From: Glandiceps talaboti
Taxonomy: Eukaryota > Hemichordata > Enteropneusta > Spengelidae
Reading direction: 5' to 3'
DNA: 64,000 bases
Assembly: GCF_964340395.1 (NCBI RefSeq)
Contig: NC_135563.1
Location: 20,411,651-20,475,650 of the forward strand
Shown here: piece after piece, positions 1 to 24,907 of the stretch
Position numbering within the stretch: position 1 is the stretch's first letter
Layout of the letters: each line of letters opens with the position of its first letter
The notes under the pieces: generated by a model
What the model was told of the DNA's origin: nothing
What the model saw: the letters and a program-made list of their open reading frames with translations, nothing else
Database searches by the model: none
Translations under genes and position numbers: made by a program

Positions 1-512
1 TCTACTTACAACGGAAATCAGTTGAACTGAAACAAATCGTCACCTGGTTTGACAAAAATTCTGTTATAAACATAGTTACATCCGATCATCACATCTAGAT
101 TGTATGCTTGTGGTAGTTTATACGTATTGGGCTATGGGCTATTGCCCATCAGAGACCACGTTGACATCCAGACTAGAGTTGTGGGTAATAGCGATATAAT
201 AGCTATAGCCTAAATCAACCACTAGCTGTACAATGTACAAAGTCTGTGAGAGATTTTTGTTACCCAATTCGTGAAAAGGAGGCAGTGTTTAATAATTGTA
301 AGATTTTAAAGATCTCGTCGACGCGTCAGACAACATAATGTACTAGTACCAGTATTGTTGTCGAGCTCAGCAACGGTTTGTTTCATCTCATCTTATTTCA
401 TTGTATTTGTCGTCCTTTGTCTTGCAAATGGGTACCTCATTTGTCCATAATACAAACTAAACAGACAAGGTCATGTGGTATAACATACATTTAGTCCGTC
501 ACTCATTAGTCT

Positions 513-625
513 AGTTCCTGACGACCGTGTTCCAATTTACACACCGTTATCTTCACACATTATGTAGATATGTATGAATGTGTGAAGATGACGTAGTGTC
601 AATCACAACATGGTCGTCAGGAACT
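513..625. repeat. Near-palindromic inverted repeat (MITE-like)
   Basis: The left arm starts AGTTCCTGACGACC and the right arm ends GGTCGTCAGGAACT, its exact reverse complement. Complementarity continues inward (TTATCTTCACACAT against ATGTGTGAAGATGA), giving about 113 bp able to fold as one hairpin. There is no coding capacity. It looks like a small foldback element or MITE remnant; no clear target-site duplication was found. Confidence 0.7.
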
Positions 626-1121
626 CTCTGTACGCTCTGGCATTTGGAAAGTCATTGTGTACTGCGAATACGTTGATTCCACTTGCCATTTCAAAGTTGA
701 CAAAACTACCTGCCTGTGAGGTCCTACAAATAACCCATAAGTCAAGGTCATGCGCGAACTATCTTTATAAAATTGAATAATCGCGTACTACATGTACATG
801 AAGATACAAAATACATTGCATACCTAGCAGCATTGCATGGTAATTTGTACGTTCTTTTGTATCGCTAATCGATTTTACTTACGTAATGCATATAACGGTA
901 TAATTAAAAATCACTCTCGTTCCCGATGTGTGCGATGCTAGTATTCATAAATTTAATAATAAATGCTAATAAGTTATTCAAATGCTGTTAAATTATGTAA
1001 TAAACACAAGCACCTGTGCCATGAATACGTAATTTCGAATCGAATGGTACCGTGAAATAATGCAGTCGGTGGACAGTGGAGTGTGTCGTATTGTTATTTA
1101 CATGACGTATGATCGAACACG

Positions 1122-1133
1122 GGTCACGTGACC
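1122..1133. promoter_or_regulatory. Palindromic E-box GGTCACGTGACC
   Basis: A perfect 12-bp palindrome with CACGTG core and TCACGTGA flanks, 42 bp upstream of the glutaminase ATG. The inner GTCACGTGAC is the CLEAR/M-box type site bound by MiT/TFE and USF bHLH-zip proteins, and Myc/Max also binds the core. Function here is inferred from position and motif only. Confidence 0.5.
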
Positions 1134-1174
1134 ATTGTCCACCTAATGTGTATATATTATTATAAGCAACTGAC

Positions 1175-15198
<14,024 letters not shown>

Positions 15199-17130
15199 AT
15201 GTATCTTTTATCAAAGAAGGCAGCTACCTTACATAATAATTTCATTGGCAGTGTAAAGAATCGTTACATGTAACCGAAGGGACGATCCCAACGGTACGTC
15301 CTCGTCACTGTCATGATAGGTGGCGTGGTAACAACGAAGTAAGGCAGCTAAAATCAACCTCACAGAGTACCTGGAACAAACTTTATAGCAATTCTGTTAT
15401 TTACATTGTCGTGTTGGGGTTTTCATATGGAACTATTTCTTGAGGTTTTTTTTTTTGTATTTACAATTTGGACAATAGTATCAGTATGATTAATAATGGA
15501 GCAGTAGTAGTTACCATCTATCCTACTGCAGTGACAACAGTTTCATGTCCTATCCTGGGAGCTTCTTCAGACTGACTAATGATCTAGGGACGGGTAGTTG
15601 ATGACACGTGACATAGTTGAATTATCATGTGATAATGAGATCCGTTGAGGATTTTGTGTCCGACAACGGTGTTGCACGCGCCCTCCAAGTTATGACGTAG
15701 AGGGCTCCTGCCGTTTTACACGTATGGCTTTCACACCCTTTTCAAACTCCAGCCCATGTCAACCCGAAGAAGCGTTCAAGAAAGAACGGAACACTATTGC
15801 TATTCACACAACAGCAAATCCAGAATGATCTGGATACGTGAATGGTGGTATGATTGATATCAGTGCGATAGTTACTATTATTTAGTGTTCGACTTTTCTC
15901 AGATTTACAGTGATTTGGAAGACATTTTAGTGGTCTGAGACATAATCCAAGATATTCTACACTCGGAATGTTAGTCGCCAATGTCACTTATCTTGCCGTT
16001 TAATATGCACAACACAAAACCTCGTAGATTTAATTGTTCTAAAAAAAACAAGTCAAGGTGCTTATATTTTACCTCAGTTGTTTTATAATATATTTCCGAA
16101 CTCGTTTATTTCGGAGGTTTTATCGGTTCAGTGTCGATGCACTCGTGGCGTGACGTGGTGTATATAGGGTTAATAGGTCAAGTGTATCGATTGATTGAAT
16201 CATGTAAATGCATCTTTTAATTTAGTAAAAAAAAGGGGGTCCACTCGTCAGTATTATTAATTTTGTATGGCATGGATTAGATTGTACATTATGTTTATAT
16301 ATCTGAGTTAAATTATTTATAAGCTATAAGCGATAAAATCTCCAAGAGAAAACCAGCAGCTGTTTGGGGGGTATAACGTAGATTTCACTTGGACAAGTAT
16401 GGCTATACGTGTATAGAGATTTGGTACCCACACTTGATCAGTTACAAGACCAGTGTGAAGTGCAATAAGTCACGTGGACGTGATTCCACAAACTTACATT
16501 TCTACATTTTAAAAAAAAATCAGGTATCAACAAATTTCTCGAGAAAGTAGGCTTAGATTTACCTAACTACTGAACTAAGATTTACATAACTAGTCAACTT
16601 CAAAACTGTACACGTGTATTAAATTTCGTTCGTAAAATTACTGAGGTAATAATTAGGTGATAAATAGATGTATATAGTATAACATTTACCATGACTCTTT
16701 GTCAGTGGTTGCTGTATGTACCAACAACGCTTAGGTGTAAAATTGTAGATATTGGTTATGAAATATACATCTCAAGCTTCAGATTAAGTTGATTATCAAT
16801 CTTATTAGAATCTGATGTAGGAAATACAGCTCGAATGCTGTAAATACCTCTATTTCCTTCACATATTGTTTGTCTTGGAGTTTGTTGTTCCACGAGTGAG
16901 TACGTTTTTCTCACATCAGATTTAATCAGATTGTTGATTATGATACTAGTCGCATTGTGTGTATTGAATACCGAGGGTGCTTATGGGTATTCATATTTCC
17001 TGTTTGATGTTTCTCAATTGTTGAGATGAGGTATGTATGAAGTAAGCTACTGTTACGTTTTAATCTGTCATTAACAAGTGAAATACAAATAACGTTATTT
17101 TTTATGTAAATAAAATCGATATTCATGCAC
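15199..17130 (+). other. Putative glutaminase 3' UTR
   Basis: Non-coding sequence after the TGA at 15196-15198. The first AATAAA hexamer on the + strand is at 17109-17114, implying a 3' UTR of about 1.9 kb if it is used. No other gene is recognised in this stretch. Confidence 0.45.
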
Positions 17131-17280
17131 TTTTTGAATAATGTTATTGATTTGGGAATTGATTTGGAGTCTCTTAACGGTATGTATAATTTTATGCTGT
17201 CACGTGGTCTGTTGAAACATCAGAACGCCGGTATCTAGGTGTCACCAAGTTCTCACAATTTCGATACAATAATTAACTAT

Positions 17281-17368
17281 CGAGTGAGTGAGTGAGTGAG
17301 TGAGTGAGTGAGTGAGTGAGTGAGTGAGTGAGTGAGTGAGTGAGTGAGTGAGTGAGTGAGTGAGTGAG
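17281..17368 (+). repeat. (GAGT)n microsatellite
   Basis: About 22 near-perfect GAGT units in intergenic DNA downstream of the glutaminase gene. Confidence 0.98.
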
Positions 17369-18306
17369 AGTACTTCCATGATACTAGTATATTATTCAAA
17401 TGGTGTAATGTCACGTTCAGTATAATTTACCAGTAATCAAAACATATATGTAAAATAAAACCTTACACAACAAAATGCTGCTACCCTTAAACACTTTGAA
17501 AAATATTTCCAGCAAGCTGTAATCTACTGCGAGTATCCAACAACTTCAGTCTTTTCTGGACCGGGATTCACGCCCTCGTCGGCCATTATGAGTACAGTCT
17601 ATAGCTCAATGACCGTAACTCGATTATTCCGCAGAATAACTAAAGTTATAGATTAAAACGAGTTAGAAATTCGACGTAATGTCTTAATTTTTTATCTGTC
17701 TCACGTTACTTTGGTTGATTTAAGTGATAAAATCATTTATTACAGCTGACAATGTGCTATGTAGATATAATTTAGCCGTATTAAACTTTTATTGACAGGG
17801 CGAGGACTTTAAATTTAAAGAATAGAAATATTATATTACCTTAGGTAATGATACTATATGTCAGTTACACAAACTGTGTACTTTCTGTGAAGAGATATAT
17901 CGATGCGTGGGCGTCACCTTTGTATAAGACAAACTGTTTTCGTGACTTATTCCTCAATTTTAAATATAAATTGAAAATTGAATAAAAAGCGTTAATTCAA
18001 TCGGAAATATTTAGACACAGCTGGAAAGCTTTGGTTTCGTGTAGTGTATTAACGAGGAAATGACGTGACTTCAATAAACGATTCGATTGAGTTGTGAGTA
18101 ATCTAGTGGATCCCATTACTATACTTGTGGTGCAATTATTATAGATCCACTTATAACGACAAACCAGAACGAGAGGTTGAACTCTGTTATCCAATGGTCT
18201 GATCAGAGTTAGATTTCTAGGTACATTCTCGCAAGCCTTAGTACATATTTCTGTTGAAGCAACGAAATGTGAAGCTCTCAGTGGCCCGTGCTTAACGACG
18301 TTGTAT

Positions 18307-18826
18307 AGGTCTGGTTCTACCCAATCGTCTGGTCTGTTTAATTCACAGGTCTGGTTCTACCCAGTCGTCTGGTCTGTTTAATTCACAGGTCTGGTTCAAC
18401 CCAATCGTCTGGTCTGTTTAATTCACACGTCTGGTTCTACCCAATCGTCTGGTCTGTTTAATTTACAGGTCTGGTTCTACCCAATCGTCTGTTCTGTTGA
18501 ATTCACATGTCTGGTTCTACCCAATCGTCTGGTCTGTTTAATTCACAAGTCTGGTTCTACCCAGTCGTCTGGTCTTTTTAATTCACAGGTCTGGTTCTAC
18601 CCAATCGTCTGGTCTGTTTAATTCACAGGTCTGGTTCAACCCAATCGTCTGGTCTGTTTAATTCACAGGTCTGGTTCTACCCAATCGTCTGGTCTGTTTA
18701 ATTCACATGTCTGGCTCTACCCAGTCGTCTGGTCTGTTTAATTCACAGGTCTGGTTCAACCCAATCGTCTGGTCTGTTTAATTCACAGGTCTGGTTCTAC
18801 CCAATCGTCTGGTCTGTTTAATTCAC
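18307..18826 (+). repeat. 40-bp minisatellite, 13 units, with degenerate tail to about 19230
   Basis: Thirteen units in exact 40-bp register (starts 18307, 18347 ... 18787), consensus AGGTCTGGTTCTACCCAATC then GTCTGGTCTGTTTAATTCAC. Variants are point changes (CCAAT/CCAGT, TTCTAC/TTCAAC). From 18827 to about 19230 the units decay in length and sequence, and an isolated relic occurs at 19425-19465. Each unit has three GTCTG (CAGAC) pentamers. Confidence 0.97.
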
Positions 18827-19067
18827 AGGTCTGGTCCTACCCAAATTGTCTGGTCTGGTTGGTTCTGCCCAATCGTCTGATTTGTCCTATTCACGGGTCT
18901 GGTTCTGTGCAGTCGTCTGTCAGATTCACAGGTCTGCCCAATTGTCTGATCTAACCAATTCACAGGTTTGGTCCTACCCAGTCATCTGATCTCAATCACT
19001 ATTCACAGGTTTGGTCCTACCCAGTCATCTGATCTCACTCACTATTCACAGGTTTGGTCCCCTCAAT

Positions 19068-19198
19068 CTCAGACCACTACATAGTGGTCTGAGCCTCAAT
19101 GATCTATAGTCCGACCGACTTGTCTGATTCACAGGATGTCTGGTTCTACCCAATCGTCAGATCTATCTCAGACCACTGTAGCTATAGTGGTTTGAGGA
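19068..19198. repeat. Pair of hairpins sharing one stem sequence
   Basis: 19068-19093 is a perfect inverted repeat: CTCAGACCACTA, CA spacer, TAGTGGTCTGAG. Near 19164-19195 the same stem reappears, imperfectly (CTCAGACCACT ... AGTGGTTTGAG). Both lie in the degenerate part of the minisatellite. Confidence 0.8.
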
Positions 19199-19579
19199 TC
19201 TATATTTCCGAGGTCTGGTTCTACAAAATCTGCTGAACTGTCTGGTTCCACCCAATCTGTCTTAAAGGACCAGATTAAAATCTAGGTAGTAAACACAGTT
19301 GCCTAGTAGAGCTATACAAAATGTGGTCCAGAACAAAAGAATAATCCTATGTAATCCTTATGGCTACAATGATAAGATAACACTAATGCAAGAACCTGGG
19401 ATTGAAATCCTGACCTTGAAATTAACGGGTTATACCCAATCATCTAATCTGTGTAATTCACAGGAGTGGTTTTCAACACGGTTGGGTAGTAGTAATTAAT
19501 ACTAGGCAAAAGTATTACATTTGTGTATGCTGGGATTCTTGCGTTTTTTGTATGCAAATTAGTTCGATCCGCCCGTGAC

Positions 19580-19690
19580 GTATGTATATGTATGTGTGTG
19601 TATGTATGTGTGTGTGTGTGTGTGTGTGTGTTCACGTGTGTGTGCACGCACGCGTATGTATTTGTGTGTATGTGTATTTGTGTATGTGTT
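19580..19690 (+). repeat. (TG)n/(TATG)n simple repeat
   Basis: Imperfect TG and TATG units with ACGCACGCG interruptions; largely alternating purine-pyrimidine and non-coding. Confidence 0.9.
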
Positions 19691-21278
19691 TTCCAATTTC
19701 TCCCCACTTTTTCGAGATTCGCGTGCAATTTCAGGAAAGTGAAGATGTACTGTACTAATTGATTTTTATCCAAAATATTTGTATCAAATATTACCTTTTC
19801 CATAACAGCAAATTTCATGATACAATCACATGTCATTGAATACTCATTCTTAAAGATAAATCAAAATCTGACTGATTGTATTTTCCCATAGTTACAAGAC
19901 TGAGTTCCCAGGTTTATCTATCGCATACGGTGATATTTGACGCATAAACCTATGCCTGTTTCCAAGGCAACACCATAATATAACGTTGCCTGTAAGACTG
20001 TCTGCCTCGCATGGTATCCTTACATCAGAAGTCCAAATCGGTCAATTAAAATCTCAATCTGCTAGACTCAGAAGAGTCGGCGTTCTTCAACCACAGCCTT
20101 TCATCTTTACACAATATTACAACTCCAATATCCAAATTAATAACTCCCACATAGCAAGCCCGAGGGATATCGACGTTTTGGAGTCTGCAAGATTGGCGCC
20201 GAATCATCAACACGACTAGATGGTAGTCGAATTTTCATTCTCCTCGTCATCCAGACTGGCGCGGAGACTGCAAAATTCATTTGTAAAAGTGTGTATGTAT
20301 GGTAAAGTGACGCAGACATTCACCTTTTGAGGACTTGCTTTAGGATAATATTTATTCACCGTGTCTCGCAATCATGATTTGTGGCATTTTCCGGTGAAAC
20401 AGTTTCGAATTACTATCTACTGACGCTGATGACCCTATGTCTCTTATGACTTGCACTCCTCACAGAGAGTAGTGAATCTTATTTTTTCAATACTCGTCAA
20501 CATCATGTGCATGTACATAGTATTGTGTCACCTTTATTTCCAGGAAAATAGGCTTCGACAAATGAGACCCGTACAGTCGTAGCAATTGAAGTTTTTTGAC
20601 GTTGGTTCTGAAAATAGGACAAGTATTACGTCAATTCTTAAAAGCTGATTAACATTGCCATGGAAACGCCGAAACTTGTACTGTTTTACCTTTACATATC
20701 CGATTACGTAAGACGACGTAATGTAATTATGTCGAGAAGTATGAACGTTAGAAATCATAATACTGATGTTAAACGTCAGATATACATTATTTATGTTATT
20801 CAATTCAAGATGCATCATAATACCCAAGATCATTTTAACCTGTACAAATTGAAGTTTACACTATGTCCCTCGTGTATGGCTAGGTATATGTAATTGAGGG
20901 CAAATAGTGAATGAGATATACAAACTATATTAGGTTGGTCCAAAACAGAATGTAGTTTGGAGGTAATAAATATGAACATGAATCTATTAATTGACGGATC
21001 CATGGTATATGAATAAGGCTTAAAGACTCGAACTTTGGGCGATGACTAGGGTAAGGATTTTTCCAAAAAGGGAAGAAATCTCCGTTTGGGGTATATGTCG
21101 CACGTTGGGCTGTTTCAATCCAGGGTCATCGCATTCGTGTTATCTTAATATGGATAACACGGGATTTTTCCTTTGTTCTGGACACACCTTTCCTATAATA
21201 GTTCTGTCAAACAACCGTTCTTCACACTTAGATTTTAATCCTAATCTGAAGTGGGCCTTTATTAAAAGGAAAGATGGA

Positions 21279-21298
21279 ATATAATAATAATAATAATA

Positions 21299-21350
<52 letters not shown>
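21279..21350. repeat. (AAT)n(ATT)n self-complementary microsatellite
   Basis: AAT units up to about 21300 switch directly to ATT units running to 21350, so the left block can pair with part of the right block as a hairpin. Confidence 0.95.
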
Positions 21351-21354
<4 letters not shown>

Positions 21355-23726
21355 CTTATTTTATAATTTGGCGTTTTGGCGTTTTGGTAATATTGTCGAT
21401 ATGTTGATGAACATGCAAATCTAAGTACCGTTAACATAATGTCTTTAGATACAATATAGATATGTTGGGAACATACTGTATCTGATTTGTACCATGGAAT
21501 ATCACCACACTTCCATGCTTGTACGAAACACGTGGTTTTATACATAGAATAGATATAATGGGAATAGAACATACAGTCGAGTGTTAACTCGCACGAAACA
21601 CAGGGTTTTAGACTTAAAATTGATACGTTGGAACAAATGTACTGTATATTACCTCAGATCACTAAAGGTCTGAGACATTACCCGACTCGTACGAAAACGG
21701 GCCCTTAGATAACTTTAGATATATACCTGACTTGTATGAAACACAGAAGTTTAGACACAAAATTGACCATACTATAGTATTTGAGCTGTATGAAACACAT
21801 GGCTATAGACTACAGAAGACGGTGAATGGGAGTAGTAGAGGAAGGTAACCCTCGTTTCACAGAGACGTAGACAACGTGTCTCAATTGTATCGCTAGTCAG
21901 TCGTATCGATCAAAGCTGAAGTGTCACGGAGTCGATTTAATAAGCTATAAATATGGAATATATTACTTACTATGGCGACAAAGGTATATCCGCTTCTCAT
22001 TTCATTCAAGACGTAAATATTCTACACTTTTCAAGAAATCCTCGAGTTTGTCGCCGAGATAATTTAGACATAATTTTTTTTGCTTTATTAGGACAGTGTT
22101 CAGTGATCGTCAGTGTTTTGATTATCGTCTGCTGGTATGAAGTGCATAAGCATAACTCTGAGAACTTAGATCGTCGTGTGTCTTTGCTTTTCGCAATGGC
22201 GTAACTGCACGAGACCTGTTTTGCAATCACTTTCACTGGTTTAAATTATTCATGACTCTCCTGTAGAACTTACAGAAACGGCTAAATTTCAAAGCAAAGC
22301 CTTCGCCGAAATCTTTAGAATTCGGTTCCCCGCAACATGGGAATCGGAAGAAAATGAAGCATGAGCCCAATGATTTACGGCTTTTATGCGAAACGATTCC
22401 ATTCGAGATGGTGTTTACCAACCATGTTTAAGTCAAGTTAAGCCTCGGTATTGTCATTGCCTATACCCGGATTGAAGAGAGTCGTCCATTCAAAATGAGC
22501 TCTGATAAGCTAACAATACGATTGGGTAGTAATGATCTTAATACATTTGTGGCCATTTGAAATCCCTTCAAAAGAATGTAAATGAGCGCTTTATACAAGT
22601 GAAAACTACGCCGACAACCTGGCGCCCGAATTGTCAATGCGAAATTGCCCTCGCTCTTCATCAAAATGAGACCATCTATATCAACATGCAATTTGTTGGC
22701 GATGCAAGCTTCTTCAGGGGATTGGAAGTCCGCAATTTTAATTTTGTATCAGATATTTGTGATTAGCTTTCAGCCGGTGATACTTACCAATGTGACTATT
22801 ATATTGTCTTGGTTCTACTGTATGAAGTCATCACCACAAAGACCGGAGCATGTCGTCTATATGTCTAAAGTACAAATTGAATAATCGTGGTGATCTTCCA
22901 ATTTCTGTGATCTTTGCAGCATCACTTTGGATTAGTTGTATCTCTATTATGTTGACAAGTCTGTCTACATCGACTGTCAGACCACACAATTACTACTTAT
23001 CGCTTTTATCATGAAATGTACTAGTACCTCGAGATGCAAACAGTCATGTCGTTCACTGATAACTACTATTACCCAATACTAGACGTAATTCTAACAATCT
23101 TGACTCAATTTCCGAGTCTTTCTGGTGAACTTCAAGTGAATATCATGTGAATAATACATCATGTCAAATAAAGTGAAATACTCCTCGAAATTACGATTTT
23201 AATTGGAAAATTGCGCAAGATTTAAAAGGGGTCATAGATTATCACGCTCTGTTGAGCAGAATTTCACAGCGCCTACACAAATCGGTATTAAAATACTGTG
23301 AACAAATAAATGTGTGGTCTTGCAATTGCGCCGCTTTTCTACCACATGGCACGGTGTCCACCTCATGTTGACAGTTTCATATTTTTCATTTTTTTTCGAG
23401 TTCACGAAATCGTTTGAACTCCGGTTGTATTTTGAAGAACTTTCAGTACCCAAGTATCTGAGTAATCGTTTCGTTGGATTGTCGATGCATTTGATAATGA
23501 AACCATGTAAATAGTAATTTTTTTATTCTGTACGATTTCCCCATAATCCACACCTTACAAATCCTATTTCAGACTAAGTGTATTGGATTGCCTTCTTTCT
23601 GGAAACAACAATCCTACAATGATTTGGACACAAAATTCCAACGCTGTAATAATTTGGACACATATTTTAGCAATAATTCAACAATGTAGACACATAAATA
23701 ATTGTTTTTATCTATTCTCCTAAATT

Positions 23727-23732
23727 TTATTT
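23727..23732 (-). promoter_or_regulatory. Candidate poly(A) signal of the BMP-like gene
   Basis: AATAAA read on the minus strand (TTTATT on +), about 576 bp beyond the stop codon. It is the first such hexamer downstream of the stop on that strand; another lies near 23522. Confidence 0.35.
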
Positions 23733-24307
23733 CATCTTGGAAAATAAAATAGCTGTAAAAATCTGTACAAAGCAAATGAAATTTAAATGAAATTAAAATA
23801 CATTTATATTTAGTACCATTGTCATCGCTAAATGGTATAACGTTACTGTGTATGAAGACCGAACGGTTCCAATATAAATATTTGTTCAGACATCATCATA
23901 CCACGTTGGGTTAAACTCTCACACATTGTAGAAAGTTAATTCAGACACCTTTGTCAATTTCAACACATAACGACGAATATTATATGTAACACATTTGATT
24001 GTACATTTCACTTTGCAATCAACACATTCACTTTTTTATATTATAACATTTAAACAGGCATTATACGAATAGGACTTTTACAATGCTACTTTTATGGGCT
24101 GTTCTTGCAACTGGACTCTTTCCCCCACCCCCTTTCTCTTGATCCCCTTCTCATCTTTAAATATAATAAGCTTAGATGGGTTATAAAAATAAAGTTTAAA
24201 TATGAATCGAGCGTTCTATAGAGCACTGGTTATTATCAAAGTCTAGTATGGCTTAGTTGTGTCATCATACAATGGAATGGACATTGTTACATATACTGGA
24301 GTTCAAC

Positions 24308-24659
24308 TCAATGACAACCACAACTTTTGGCTTCCATGTCATCGAATTCTTTCAACACTACGTTGTTGTAATCGTCTAGGTACAATACGTGGATGCTTTC
24401 GAACTCGTTGGGAACACAACACGGTTTGGGAATCCTCTTGCCTTTATGAGAAAAGTCCCTGGTGTGTAAGATAGCCTGAACCGTGGCATGGTTTGTAGCG
24501 TTGAAATGGGGATCCAGTGGGAACGGGCAGTGTCCATCACAAAAATTAGCATAGTAACCTGCAAAGATCGATTTGAAAGAAAACATTGTTTATTAGAGTA
24601 ACAAATAAATAATAGGTGTGGGTGAAATAATATACAATGACGCAGATGTATACACATGC

Positions 24660-24720
<61 letters not shown>

Positions 24721-24830
24721 GGAAAAGTGGCAGTCATTAATCATCACCTTAGTTTCCTTCATAACAAAGATCCAATGATTATCAACATTTCATACCATAG
24801 CATCTGTCTGCTTGCCTGTCTATCTATCTA

Positions 24831-24907
<77 letters not shown>

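Larger units (their letters stand above)
1..1174. other. Upstream region of the glutaminase gene
   Basis: No coding exon is recognised here. It contains an inverted-repeat element (513-625), a palindromic E-box (1122-1133) and an AT-rich TATA-like stretch around 1149-1163. An in-frame TAA at 1163-1165 shortly precedes the chosen ATG, so the annotated exon cannot be extended upstream without a splice. An undetected 5' non-coding exon is possible. Confidence 0.5.
17115..23726. other. Intergenic region between convergent genes
   Basis: No gene was recognised. It contains the (GAGT)n, 40-bp minisatellite, (TG)n and (AAT)n/(ATT)n repeats listed separately. Short open frames such as 21953-22204 (83 codons, with one hydrophobic segment) resemble nothing known. 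Confidence 0.5.

Noticed and set aside
18307-18826. Regular 40-bp repeats resembling a CRISPR array
   Set aside because: Units are head-to-tail with no unique spacers, and the context is a eukaryotic genome; it is a minisatellite.
21953-22204. 83-codon + strand frame with a hydrophobic segment
   Set aside because: No homology recognised, no splice or promoter context; length is compatible with chance.
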